From Astrocystis sublimbata (lineage: Eukaryota; Ascomycota; Sordariomycetes; Xylariales; Xylariaceae), in assembly GCA_022453515.1 (NCBI GenBank), contig JAJNNY010000066.1, positions 62,001-126,000 on the forward strand: a DNA stretch of 64,000 bases, written 5' to 3'. The translations under genes were made by a program, and so were the position numbers. A model generated the notes under the pieces. That model saw nothing but the letters and a program-made list of their open reading frames with translations, was not told the DNA's origin and ran no database searches. Shown in pieces: positions 46,433 to 57,929 of the stretch (position 1 is its first letter; each line of letters begins with the position of its first letter).

Positions 46433-48225
46433 GATCCTGTTGAAGGAAGACAGCCAGATGTGTCATCGACGCGAAGATCGAGATCACTGGCTAGGAATGC
46501 CCACCCCCAGCTACGACGCCAATTCTCCAACCTGTCCGACCGACCTCATAGGTCACTTCCACATGCCATACCTTCAATATCGTGGAATCATTCTCCCGAA
46601 TCGCCTCCAGTCTACGCTAATCGTCCCCAACCACGAGACGTCATACCAAACCCCCTTCACCAATGGTCCAGCTTCATATCTCCCGAGGCTGGGCGACCAG
46701 GCCACAACTCACACCACTTGAGGACCCGTTCTACCCAAACTGCATATATGCGATATTGAAGCATTCACGAAATTAACGTCCAAATCGTTGATTTATATGC
46801 TGCGATTGTTGTTCGTCATGTCAATATATTCAGGACCTCGGGGTTATTCCCAGTGATTGTGGGAAAACTTGCTTACTTTCCCACCTCGCAAGCAATTTCT
46901 TGGGAGTTTTCCCCTTTGGTGTTGAGGGCCATGGTTTTATTTTCGTCTATTCACGCATCGCACAAAAGTTACATATGGAGTGTAAGGAGGTTAGAGTCAA
47001 GAAACGGCAACTGGATCTGATATGATCTGGTCTGGTCTAGTCGGGACGGCTGGGCATTCGACCTGTGGGTCGTGGTCGGCCCTCTCAACTTTTTCATTAT
47101 TTTGATTTGACATCGCGGAATGGCCGAGGGAACGGGGTATGAGTACAAGTTAATTCTTCAATGGCGGCCGTTTATTGTACAGTGTAGTTTTAGGAGACGA
47201 CATGAGTGATGCAGGCGTCCTTGGGCCACATTTCATTGATGAGTTACCAGCGGCATGAGTGTGTGTAGTTCTTGGGAGGATGGAGGGAAGCTCATGGGTG
47301 GATTCATCTATCTGCCTATCTACCTATCTTCTCCGATAGGCCCTTACGCATGCCCGTTGACGGACAACGGAATACAATTGATTGATTGAACGTAATGCTC
47401 AATCACATTGTTGTTTGATACTTGGACAACTGGCTCCGCTTGTGACCTGTTCCTCCTTGCTAGAGCGTCTTACTGCGTGTTGCGCCGAGTACTGTCTTAA
47501 CAATCCTTTCCATGCCGAGCGGGATAGGTCACACCTCACTAGTAGGTAGAGAGGTGGCTCTACTTCAAATTACCTGCGCGAAAACAGATCCCAGATAAGT
47601 CGAGTCTATCCTAGTGCTGCGCACAGATGGGGCTGGCTCCATGAGGTTGCAGGTTTAGGCATAAGAAGACAAGAACGCATTTAGTCTCATCTCCAAGTTT
47701 TCGTAGCTGTGCCATACAACAAGTTGAAGACAGGAAGTTGAAGACAGCCTACCCGCAGAGTTCCCAAACTCCAGCTTTATTCTACAAACATTCTATAAGT
47801 TGGCCCACGATGGTGTTTTTCATGCTTAGCAGAACCGGTTCAATTAATATTGGCTACCTACCTTGGTGTGAGCATTGCATCGAATAAACAACACTATCAG
47901 ACTCTACCCAGAAGTGAGTGGACGGTGTAGATACAGCAGGCGTTGTCTCACGGATTCCAGCAACGCCGTCCGTCAGAACGCCCATCGGAAAAACAAAACC
48001 ATATCCTCATGTGCGCCCCCAAATGCCCTAAACACGCTTTTACCCGCGCAATATACTATACACTGCGTACAAGCTGGGATGATTCGACATAGCCCTTGTC
48101 AGTCCACCTGGTAGCAAGCAAGGAAAAGACAATCTCTGATAAGTAGCGTAAAACCGTCACCTTAACAACAAAACCTTTCTAGCTCGACTCGCACCCACCT
48201 CCATCTTGTTCGGTTGGTAAGGGGA
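46433..48225. other. Convergent intergenic region
   Basis: 3' flanks of CAF1 (+) and GID9 (-). No coherent gene, RNA gene or large repeat recognised. Confidence 0.55.
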
Positions 48226-49643
48226 TCATGTGACGAAGGACTTCTTGAGCTGCCCGGCTGTGTATATCTCGCCCGTCCGCAGATCCTTCACCTTGCCCTC
48301 GGGCAAGCCCGCCTTTTTGGCGTAATCCTCGAGCCGCGCCTGGCCGTAGACGCGCCCGTTGGGAAGCATCAGCAGATCTGGCTCCACGTGACTCTGGCTG
48401 TAGAACGCGTGGGGCACGTTACGGGCCAGTTCGTTGAGCTCTGTGCTGCAGATCGGACACACGCTCGTAGCGAGGGACAGGCTCGTGTGGTGGGAGGGGG
48501 CCGCGGCGGAATTCGGGTGGATCGAGTGGCACGCGGGCGTTTTTAGAGCCGACAGACCGGACGACAGGGCAATGTGGAGAAGCGGAATCGTGGGGATCGA
48601 GAGGAGGCTGTTGTGTGTTTCCGTGAACAAGTCGGCGATGGTCTGCCAGCGCGCAGGGGAACACAACTCTCTGTAGGCCTCGACCCTGTCGACGTTTTGT
48701 GGTGTCAGGGCCAGGAGACCGCCGGCCTGCATTACTTCTCGCGGATACGTGCTTCGGAAAGGGAAGAGATATTTGCGTGCGTGGGCCAGGGCTTCGTTGG
48801 GATTGTGCGAGTGATTCCGCACTATTTCAATATACTGCTGAAACCGAAGCATGAATTCGAGGTTACTCTGTGGAGGCGCGTGGGTTAGTTAGCCCGAGTA
48901 TGGAAAGAACAAGACCAGCCAGGCACAAGGTATGGTCATGGGTGTGCTTTAGGGGGTGGTCTGCACGCACGCTCATTTTGCGCAGTTCCTTCTTCGTATC
49001 CCCGGCCGTGCACCAGGCCAGTGCCTCCTGCACGCTTCCACGAAGTATACACTGCCGGATCTTGTTCACCTGCTCGAAGGTGTCGGTATCGACAAGCAGC
49101 TCGATGCCGCGCTCCCGCGCGAGTGCGCGGGCGCTTGCTATGTAGCCTTGGCGCGACAGGTAGTCGGTGAGCAGGCGATCCAGCCGTGTCTTGCTCCATT
49201 CCTCGTACTTGTGATCGTCGACGGTGTCCATGGAGTACAGGTCGGCGAGGTGGTTCACGCGAGCTTCCTCGTGGCGGTGAAGTCGGTCCTCTTCGTCAGC
49301 GGAAGCTCTCAGCTTCCGCTTGACGCCCCGCGCACGGGCGATCATCTGATCGAGGGTCTTCACCACATCCTGCTGTGAGATGCGCCCATTGACACTATCC
49401 GTGGCGGTCTTCTTCAAGCTCTCCTTGATGTAGCTGCTATCTTTCTCGACCTCGAAGCGGGCGGACCTGAGGTTCTTGCGCAGGAGCTCGATGGGGAGCT
49501 GGAGGAGGGGTTGATCCTACAGGGAGAGAGTCACCGAAGGGTGATTGCGTCAGTCGATGTCCAGCTGGGGTTCAGGGTCATGGAGGACTCACGAGTAGCA
49601 GGTGATTCTCGTGATCTATTTTGGAGCTTTCATAGTCGCCCAT
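48226..49643 (-). CDS. fyv10: GID/CTLH E3 ubiquitin ligase subunit Gid9/Fyv10 (MAEA family)
   Basis: RING-bearing subunit of the GID/CTLH ligase, which in yeast marks gluconeogenic enzymes for degradation. Three exons on the minus strand, 49643-49593, 49516-48971 and 48867-48226, give 412 aa. The joins read ENHLLLDQPLLQLPIELL and LRKMSSNLEFMLRFQQYIE. The order is a coiled-coil N-terminal region; LisH at about 125-150 (RLDRLLTDYLSRQGYIASARALA); CTLH at about 160-215 (QVNKIRQCILRGSVQEALAWC); CRA through about 310; and a Gid-type RING from about 336 (CPICSTEL). In the RING the cysteine expected in the CPRT segment of animal MAEA appears as Asp (KVKDLRTGEIY, near 394), so zinc binding is reduced, as I recall for fungal orthologues. 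Donor 2 (GTGCGT) is the only usable one that keeps frame. Confidence 0.93.
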
Positions 49644-52529
49644 GATGGGCGATTGAGCAATATCGTAATGGTGCTGCTGTCGGATCTTGGTAACTCTAGA
49701 GGCGCATGGTACGGTTGATAGCTGGACAGGTAGGCAGGGACCTTTACCGAGCTAAGGTACCAAAGATGCTTATCGTAGGTGTACTCGTAATTGTTTACCT
49801 CCAATAAATGGACTCTGTCGGGCCTGCTGGCGCGACGGGTTCGCCAGGGGTCACTCCATGGAACCTTGCAAGCCTTGGAACTTGGAAGGCAGTGAGTGAG
49901 GCTAAGTGGAGTTGCAATGCGGGGGATCCTTGACTCCCGAGTTCCCTTACTCACTTACCTGCATAGGGGTCTAGGTAGGTGTGTACCTACATGTAGGTAG
50001 GACCAGTGGAGGAGCCTGGCCAGGAAAGGCACAGCGTACACAGTAGGCCTTGGCAACCTATCCCAATACATCCACCCTCGCCACCTGCTTTCTACTCCGA
50101 CCTTTCCAAGGTTCTGTAAGTAAGTATTTATCTACATGTAGGTACCCACCTAGACAAGTCCATCTACATATCCTTCCAATCTTCAAACCTACCTACATAC
50201 CTAACTCCTAGTCATCTAGGCGAGTGTTCGATAGGTGTCGAGGTGTCAACAGGTAATTGCACATACTACCTCCTACCTACCTAGTATGTATACCGCACTC
50301 GAAGTTGCCTGCTTTGTATGATCTGTCATGTACCTTTTCCGCGCGCCAAGACCGGCTCGTCCCGGCTGCCTGCTGTCACTGATGGGGCCTCGGGGGCAAC
50401 GTACGAGGATACCAGCAGAAATGAAACGCAGTCACACGCAGCTCAGTGTTGTCACGAGACGGGACTCGCCCCCAGTCCCCCTCCACTTACTGCTAAGGTT
50501 ACTTTAAGGCATACATAAGAGGCGGAAGAGGCGCGGGAAGAGTGAGAGCGGGTGAGGGAGAGAGACCACGGGCAGGCGACGAGGAGCTTACTGACGGACA
50601 ACACCACCCAATTCGCGACGGCGTTACATTAACGAAGTCATTTGCAGCTTGGAGGTGATGCACACAAGCTGCAGGTTTCAGACATTTCGGTATTGCAGCC
50701 TGTACTATGTAACAGTGTAGCAGGGGGCGAGGGGGTCGACACGACGCGTTTGGCTGGCTGGCTGGCTTCTATCTCTCCCTTTTGCGGATTCAGCATCAGT
50801 GGAGGTAGGTAGATACCTTAGGTAGATAGACAGTCTCTCGAATGCCAGAGGACTCAGAATCGACGTCTTCTACCTACCTACATGAGGGTACCCAGGCAGT
50901 CTACAGGATACCTACTTGACACGGCTGGAGTCATGTATTGTCCCTTCCTACCTCCTCCCTAATGTAGGCAAGAAGGTGACCGACACGCCCCCTTTTGTTT
51001 TTCGCATGGCCAACACCAGGCAGCAATAGGTCAGCTGATTCGTTAGATGTTGAAGGTAGTGGTGGGGTATCCATCCATCCATCCTTACAGCTTTAGCACT
51101 ACCTACCTTAGGTACTGGCGACTGGTGACTGGCGACCAACCTACATGTACCTAGGAGAGGTAGGTGAGACGCCTGGAGGCTGGCATGACTGTCCAGGCCG
51201 CTAACCTGGAAGCCTGGAGGTTGAGAGGAACTCGATTGCTAGCAACCTTACCAGGCACCTTTGTAGGTACCATGCACCAACAGAGCATAAAGTAAGTACC
51301 TACCTAGGTGGGTCCTAGGTACACACACACACCTATTGCACCGATCAAGAAGAGTGGGTCGTACCATCCCAAGGTGATGGAGCTGGACCGTGCGCCTATC
51401 GGTCATATGAGTCTGAGGCATGCCACCTCTGCTCCTTCAACTGTTCAGAACTTGCTGCACCCTCGCCCTCTACCTCGAAGCAGTGCAATGCTTTATAACC
51501 CAAAAGACACCCTCGTGTTCGCCGGCGTGCGGTGCTTGTCTCGCTGAAATTCCCTTTTGTCGCCGTCGCGGTCGCGGTTTTCGAGATTCATGCCTACCCA
51601 CTTACTCCATCTTGGATCAACTTAGAAGTCTCCATACGGTCGAGCGCGCAATCCAAGGCTAGATACTCCGCGAAGCACGTGAAGTCAAGTCATCTGACCT
51701 GACCAGCCGCCGAACCCAAGCATCCAAGCACTTGCCTGCGACTGCGCGAGCCGCCACGACATCTGCCAAAGCACATGACCTCAGGTATGCCATGCCTTTC
51801 TTTGTCTCGTCACGTTACTTTCGCTCTGCTACTGCCTACTGCCCACTGCCTACTCGTCATTTGCATCTCTGAACCCACACATCGTTGTTCTCAATTCGAT
51901 CCGCACCCTCATTTGCGACATCTTCAAAGCAACTGCCCCTGTGCATTCTGCTCTGCGCCCGGCCTGGCTGCCCTGCTGCCCTGCTGCCCTGCTGCAACTC
52001 TGCATTGCCTCCATCCCGGCCACCACCACGCGCAACCAAACATGTTGCTCAACGTAGCAAAAAAAAAACATCGCCATGTGTTTCAAGTGAATGGTGCCAA
52101 TCCAATGCATCCCGCTTCCATCTCAGCAACTTGAGTTCGTCAAGAACAACAATCAAGTTACAGCCTGCCAGTCCCCTTCTTCTCAATGCGGTCTGGTCAT
52201 CGGCACACTCAGGCTTCTGTGGATGTCATCACGTCCAGTGCCGCAACCCATAGGGTAGTGAGTGACACTGGATGGTCCAAGACTTGTCTATGGGCAGGGC
52301 CGACAAGCAATCTGATGGTCCATATTTAAGCTCGTCGTGCGCATGTTGTAGTTGTCTGCTTTTATCTATTGAAGTGGCACCGGATCTGCTGTATCTAACA
52401 TCTACAGAACCCTCAACAAGAACGTCATAACATTATCGCTGCTTACAGGCCGCTACTCCATCCCAGTGCTGGTCATAGGACGTGGTATCGTTGCGTAGTA
52501 CGACTTCGTTATTAGATAGGCTGGTCGCA
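49644..52529. other. Divergent intergenic region between GID9 and CBF1
   Basis: 2.9 kb without a supported gene. Rich in CCTAGGTAGG-type words (49965-50010, 50130-50160, 50270-50285, 50805-50830, 51110, 51295-51320). Contains an E-box at 51676-51681 and a short CTGCCCTG tandem at about 51968-51995. The last kilobase on the plus strand is likely the CBF1 promoter and leader. Confidence 0.55.
51676..51681. promoter_or_regulatory. E-box CACGTG upstream of CBF1-like gene
   Basis: GCACGTGA, read from the other strand as TCACGTGC, fits the TCACRTG core preferred by Cbf1. It lies about 850 bp upstream of the ATG of the Cbf1-like bHLH gene. It could mediate autoregulation, which is inference. Confidence 0.35.
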
Positions 52530-53575
52530 ATGGAGGCCAACGGATACTCACAGGGAGAATCGCTCCTTGAGCCTCTCCAACATCTCAGTCGTGAGCATCT
52601 CGCTGCCATGGCAGATGCAGCCGTCGCCGATCACCATCATGATTACGGCACTTCGGTTCCATCAAGTCCGGGTACAAAGCGAAAACGTAGTGGCCCTGAT
52701 TCCTCGCCTGATTCGAGACGCTCCAAGCGCCCTGCGCCCGCGGCGGCCATGTCCAACACACCGGATCCTTCTGCGGCATATGTTGAGAGTGCTGTAGAGG
52801 CCGCCCAAGCGGCTGCTCAGGCTGCCACCAACGCTGATTTTGTTGCCTTACAGCAGGCCGCAGCCGAGCGCCATGAGGTATCTGACCCTGCCAATGCGTC
52901 CAGTACGGCTGCTGCAGCTCTCGGATCAATGTATCCAACTTTGCATGTTCCCCAAACAACCGATGCCACCTTCGTGGCGCCGACCAGTGCAGAATCCGAA
53001 GGCCACCACGAGTCACCCTTTAGTCATCACGACCTATTGCAGTCTCATGGTCTCGAGTCATCAATTGACGGCCTGCCGCAGCAAACACACCACAATGGCG
53101 TCGGCTTGGTCGATTCGCCATATACTCGGGCCTCGAGTCAGCCAAAGCTTGCAGTCGGGTCCGATGAGTGGCACAAACAACGAAAAGATAACCACAAAGA
53201 AGGTAATTCACCCCTGACATAACAAATTTGTTGTTCAAACTTTCTAAACATCGCTCAGTTGAACGGCGACGCCGTGAGACCATCAACGAAGGCATCAACG
53301 AGCTAGCCAAGATTGTCCCCGGCTGCGAGAAGAACAAAGGGTCTATACTTCAGCGAGCTGTTGCGTATATCCTCCAACTAAAGCAGAACGAGGCGCAAAA
53401 TATCGAGAAGTGGACACTCGAAAAACTGTTAACTGAACAGGCCATCCAAGAACTCAGCAGCTCGAACGATAAGCTCAAACAAGAGTGTGAGCGAGCATAC
53501 AGGGAATTAACGATGTGGAAGAATCTGGCCCAGAATGCGGGGCTTGAACTACCTCAGTCTAAGAACGACTCTTGA
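52530..53575 (+). CDS. bHLH transcription factor, Cbf1/Cpf1-like
   Basis: Binds CACGTG boxes. In yeasts it controls sulfur amino acid genes and binds centromeres, but in filamentous fungi its targets differ. Two exons, 52530-53202 and 53259-53575, are joined across a 56 bp intron to read NHKEVERRRRETINEGINEL; 329 aa. The first 215 residues are Ala/Ser/His-rich and probably disordered, with a basic KRKRSG...RRSKRP nuclear signal near 50-70. The basic region carries the E-box contact set H222, E226 and R230. Helix 1 is INEGINELAKIVPG and helix 2 is KGSILQRAVAYILQLKQNE. A leucine-zipper-like tail follows (LTEQAIQELSSSNDKLKQE). The intron interrupts the codon for residue 225, inside the DNA-recognition region. 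The start is the first ATG of the frame. Confidence 0.9.
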
Positions 53576-56295
53576 CCGAAGTCATCGAAGGGTGGAAGTA
53601 TCATCAGCGAAGCCATGAAGATGCTTGGGTACCCGAGCCTTGTCGATGGTTGCTGCCCCACGGCTTAGCAGCCAAAGTAGATCTACACAGTCTTGATCAA
53701 TGATCCATCGCGACAGTTGTACGACCGGACCCACGGTGCCGACGTTCTGAAGAAGGCTTCCGGCTGTATTCTCAATGTGCGTTTATATTATATGAAGAGA
53801 TGGGAGATTGCATGTTCTATGATGGGAAAGCATTGCAGTCCACTCTTCAGATGTTGTTACTACCTAGCGGAGGCGTTGACCCCTTTGTTTGTTTTGTACC
53901 TGTGCACATGTTTGAGCGAGGTACTAGGTACTGGAAGGGCTGGCAGGTCCGGTAGGATGAGGCGATCACTTTTGGGAGATTATGGCGTTGAGGGCAGGCG
54001 TCTCAATGTTTTTCACATGGTACTCATGGTCACATAGGGCTGGCAGTTTGTATTCGTATTCTATACATTCCATACAGAAGGCTCACGAACACAATGTACT
54101 GCACCATAAGGAGTTGTATTCTGTGTGCCTAACACCTGCCAACCTCAGGTCACAACCCAGCATTAGTCTAGAAGCTCGAACCAACCACATGTGACCACTG
54201 ACCAGTAAATCAGTATCGGTGGGTCCTGAGGGGAAAGGCGCGAAGATAGCAGGATGGGCATCTGTTGAAAAAAAAATAGAAGCACAAGTCGTCAGCCGGT
54301 GATAGTCTAAGTAATAATGTCTGATCCATAACACCACTATCCTTGATTAGGTGAGTTTCAAGCTGTAGATCGGCTTGCCTTTGATTGTAAGTATGGAATA
54401 CAAATGTGAGGATCGCTTGTGAGGCCGACATGATTGAGGTTTCGCGTTCTTTCTTTCATGGTGGAAAGCATGCCACTGACTACTGATGTATTACACCAGG
54501 CTAGATGACGAGATAGGTCCTGCATGTGGGCATCGTGGATAGTGTCTCGTTGTTTACTCTCGAAGGCTGAGTCATGAACGCGTATTTCATAGCAGCAACA
54601 TCAGTAACGTAAAGCATCCCAACTGCTATGCAATTAACTGTGTCTCGGGAGCATCTACCCCACAGCTTCCAGCAGTCTACACATACATCTACGCCTACTT
54701 ATAAGACCGAGCATGCTCACACGGGTCTCAAATACCCTCTCTAGAGGTACAGGTTGAGGAGGAACATAAAGTCCCTTGATTATGTTCGCAATACTACAAA
54801 CTATTAGACAGGTTAAGCTTTGTTTGAAGCCATGGTTGTACAATGAAGGACCGATTTAGGTTAGGGACACTGTTCAATTACATGGTGCTAAAGGAACTAC
54901 AAGTCGAAGGAACTAGATAGCAAAGGTATTTTCAAGTATTCACTTGCGCTGTGCCATGAGTTTGCTACCTAAGCTGACTGTTACCTGCGTAGGTACTCTC
55001 CTAGGTAGGCAGCCTAGCCTCCTGGCTTACTCCTGGCTTAGGTCATATTTCTATTCCTATTCTGAATTAGCATGGCAATGTCCATCTTAGAGGTACTACA
55101 CTGCAGCGAACCATATTGTCTCCACTGCACATGGGGTATGTAATTTTTTCTTTCTTTTCTCTTTTCGTGGTAGTAGAGGGTGAGAACAGGCCACATTCGG
55201 CTTGCTAAATGTGAATGCTTTTACAAGATTGCCTGCTGGCTTTAGTTACGTGACAGGTACTTCACTGCCGGCTCTAGACCTACCTAATCTATACATATGT
55301 ATGTATTTGTAAAGTCATCATCGATCTGTCGAGTCTGTCAGGCATGCGTGTCTTGTGTAGGTAGGTACATGTAGTCAATACGAATTCTGTTATGAGGGCC
55401 AAATATGGGGCTAGGTACACATGTAGGTACCGCTGGAGGTACCTAAATCAGGACTAGAGACCCTAAACGTCGGACACAACTCGACCACCTGGGCAGTGGC
55501 TGCCTCGCCTATTCACCTAAGGAAGGTAGGTACCTAAGTGGGAGTACGCATCATACCCTTACCTTAGGTACCTGCCCAATCGCTTGTACCCGCCCGCATT
55601 GTCCCATAATTCCCATAGTGGCTTGCCCAGTTTGCCCCCCGTGCCCCCCCAAATCGAGCCGCTATTACTCCCCTTCGCTGTTCTGCTCTGGACTTGCTCC
55701 GCTTTCTGTCTTCTGCCATGTCTACTTTTCCCAACTTCTCTCAATCCCCCATCACAAACCACAATCTTATCACAACCTAATCCCAAAACCCACTCTTCGC
55801 ACATCGCCACAGCGTTTGACGCATCTGTTCCATCGATTTTTCTGCTGCTCACTTGAGACGGATACGCGGCCTTTGCCCGTTGTACAGCATCAGACCACAC
55901 CCAGACGACTCCCACAGGCCGTCTGCCTACAGCAAAACACTGCACCAACGAAAAAAACTTCATCCTCTCGCCTAGAGAGAACCTACAGCCGAGTATCTAG
56001 CATCTACGACGCCCGTCATCCAAGACAGGCCATCATCCAAGACAGGCCATCAACTTCTTCGTGGCAGCGAAGATCCGCCATCAGGTCCTTCGACGAGGCC
56101 CTTGTACCACTGCTTCTGCACACCCCCACATAGAAGGGTTCACGATACATTTGTTGTTTATGTATCAGCACGACAAGACCGCTGTGTCTAGACACCCTGC
56201 CTCTCTCACGCGGCAATCGCTTCGCATACCGAGAAACCCCTGTAATCCGGGCATCAGTTCTGTTGGCTGAACCCATTCGCGATAACCATCGCCCA
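53576..56295. other. Intergenic region, CBF1 3' flank to eIF5 leader
   Basis: No supported gene. 53.6-55.3 kb is AT-rich. CCTAGGTAGG-type words occur near 54990-55010 and 55420-55440, with a related TACCTAAG word near 55530. From about 55600 the plus strand is pyrimidine-rich, and a 17-bp unit (CATCCAAGACAGGCCAT) occurs twice in tandem around 56018-56051. An open stretch on the minus strand at 55559-55963 looks like composition bias and not a gene. Confidence 0.5.
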
Positions 56296-56373
56296 ATGTT
56301 GATGCCTACTCAAGCTTGCAACTGCAACCCAGTCACCCTTATGTCCGCCATTTGGACCCCTTCGTATATCTAA
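56296..56373 (+). promoter_or_regulatory. Upstream ORF 1 in eIF5 leader
   Basis: ATG at 56296, with further in-frame ATGs at 56302 and 56341, runs 25 codons to a TAA at 56371. None of the three has a purine at -3, and none has G at +4. The main eIF5 ATG has A at -3 and G at +4. This contrast suits the known control of eIF5 by poor-context upstream AUGs. It counts only if it lies in the mature leader. Confidence 0.45.
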
Positions 56374-56428
56374 CCTATCAGCTTGCTTCGCCCTCTCCCG
56401 GCTCCATCGACCCGCCAACGCTCTGCAA

Positions 56429-56440
56429 ATGAGTGTATAG
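56429..56440 (+). promoter_or_regulatory. Upstream ORF 2 in eIF5 leader (three codons)
   Basis: ATG AGT GTA TAG, with C at -3 and A at +4, a weak context. It lies 138 bp before the main start. Confidence 0.4.
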
Positions 56441-56577
56441 TCTTCATATCCGTGTGTACACGCCCAAAATCCTCGCTTCTCCGATCCACCGACCGACCGG
56501 ACATACCGTCATCCAAGACATCCGCCACTACTGCCAACCTTTGTTCATAGCCACCTGTCGATACCAATACCGTCAAG

Positions 56578-57929
56578 ATGGCTCTCATCAACGTCCGCCG
56601 CGATGTCACCGACGCCTTCTATCGCTACAAGATGGAGCGAATCCAGACCAAGATTGAAGGTAAAGGGAATGGCATCAAGACTGTTGTTGCCAACCTGAGC
56701 AGCGTTGCCTCCTCACTTGCCCGTCCCGGTGCCTACGTTATCAAGTACTTCGGATTTGAACTTGGTGCTCAGACCAACATAGATCCTGCCGATGACCGCT
56801 GGATCATCAACGGTAGCCACGACGCTCCCAAGCTACAGGACTATCTAGATGGCTTCATCAACAAGTTTGTCCTTTGCAAGAAGTGCAAGAATCCGGAGAC
56901 CGACGTTGTCATCCAGGATGGCCACATCGTGCTTGACTGCAAAGCCTGTGGTCAACGCACTGATGTCGACCTCCGCCACAAGCTCAGTGGCTTCATTCTG
57001 AAGAACCAGCCCAAGAAAGGTGGCAAGAAAGACAAGGCCGAACGCAAGGCAGCTCGCAAGGCCAAGCAGCTGGCCCAACAGAATGGCAACGGCAATGGAA
57101 CTGGAAGTGGTGGCGACAATTCCGAAAACGGTTCAAACGAGAATGACGACAACGAGGAGAATGGCGCTGGTAGCGATGACGAGTTCACTCGTAAGATTAC
57201 GGCTGACGCTCAGGTCATCGAAGCCCCTGTTGAAGTGAACGAGGATGAATGGGCAGTTGACATGTCTGAAAAGGCCGTCAAGGCCCGTCAGAATCAGCTT
57301 CCTGACCAGTTCCGTCAGAAGCTCGCCCTCAATGGCGGTGGCGACGAAGACGACGAAGACGGAGAAGGCGGTGGCAATACTGTGTACGATGCCCTGGGTG
57401 ACTGGATTCAGGAGGAGGCTACAAGGACTGGTAACATCAACAAAGTCGATGATTTACAAGTTTACCTAAAAGCTAAAGAGTTCGGCATTGAGGGCAAGCA
57501 CAAGACTGTCCTTGTCCTCGTGCAGACTCTCTTTAACGAAAATATTGTCACGCAGATTCCTAAGCGTGCCGGTATGCTCAAGCAGGTAAGGCTTCAACTC
57601 GATGGAAGGATTAACAATTCTACTCCAGCTAACTCGGTTTTTAGATGGTGACTTCTGAGCGTCACGAGAAAGCTCTCCTTGGCGGCGTGGAACGCCTTCT
57701 GTCCAATCTCAGCAAGCAACACCCAGAGCTCATGAGTAACGACAAGATTGTCAAGATACTCCATCAACTGTACGACAAGGACCTCGTGTCGGAGGAGGTT
57801 GTCACCAAGTGGGGCTCAAAGGCGAGCAAGAAGTACGTCGATCTTGCGACTTCGAAGAAAATCCGCCGTGCCGCCGAGCCCTTCCTCAAGTGGCTTGAGG
57901 AGGCCGAGGAAGATTCTGATGATGAGTAG
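56578..57929 (+). CDS. tif5: Eukaryotic translation initiation factor 5 (eIF5, GTPase-activating protein for eIF2)
   Basis: Stimulates GTP hydrolysis by eIF2 in the scanning 43S complex and helps set start-codon stringency. Two exons, 56578-57585 and 57645-57929, joined across a 59 bp intron to read AGMLKQMVTSERHEKALLGG; 430 aa. The N-terminal GAP domain begins MALINVRRDVTDAFYRYK, where Arg16 corresponds to the catalytic Arg15 of yeast; KIEGKGNGIKTV follows. The zinc ribbon is C100-x2-C103 and C121-x2-C124. A Lys-rich linker and an acidic Asn/Glu/Asp segment lead to the C-terminal W2/HEAT domain (from about 270), which ends in the acidic-aromatic box FLKWLEEAEEDSDDE that binds eIF2-beta and eIF3. 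The start codon context is strong (A at -3, G at +4). Confidence 0.96.

Noticed and set aside
55559..55963. 134-codon open frame on the minus strand
   Set aside because: It is the complement of the pyrimidine-rich eIF5 upstream region; composition explains the open frame.
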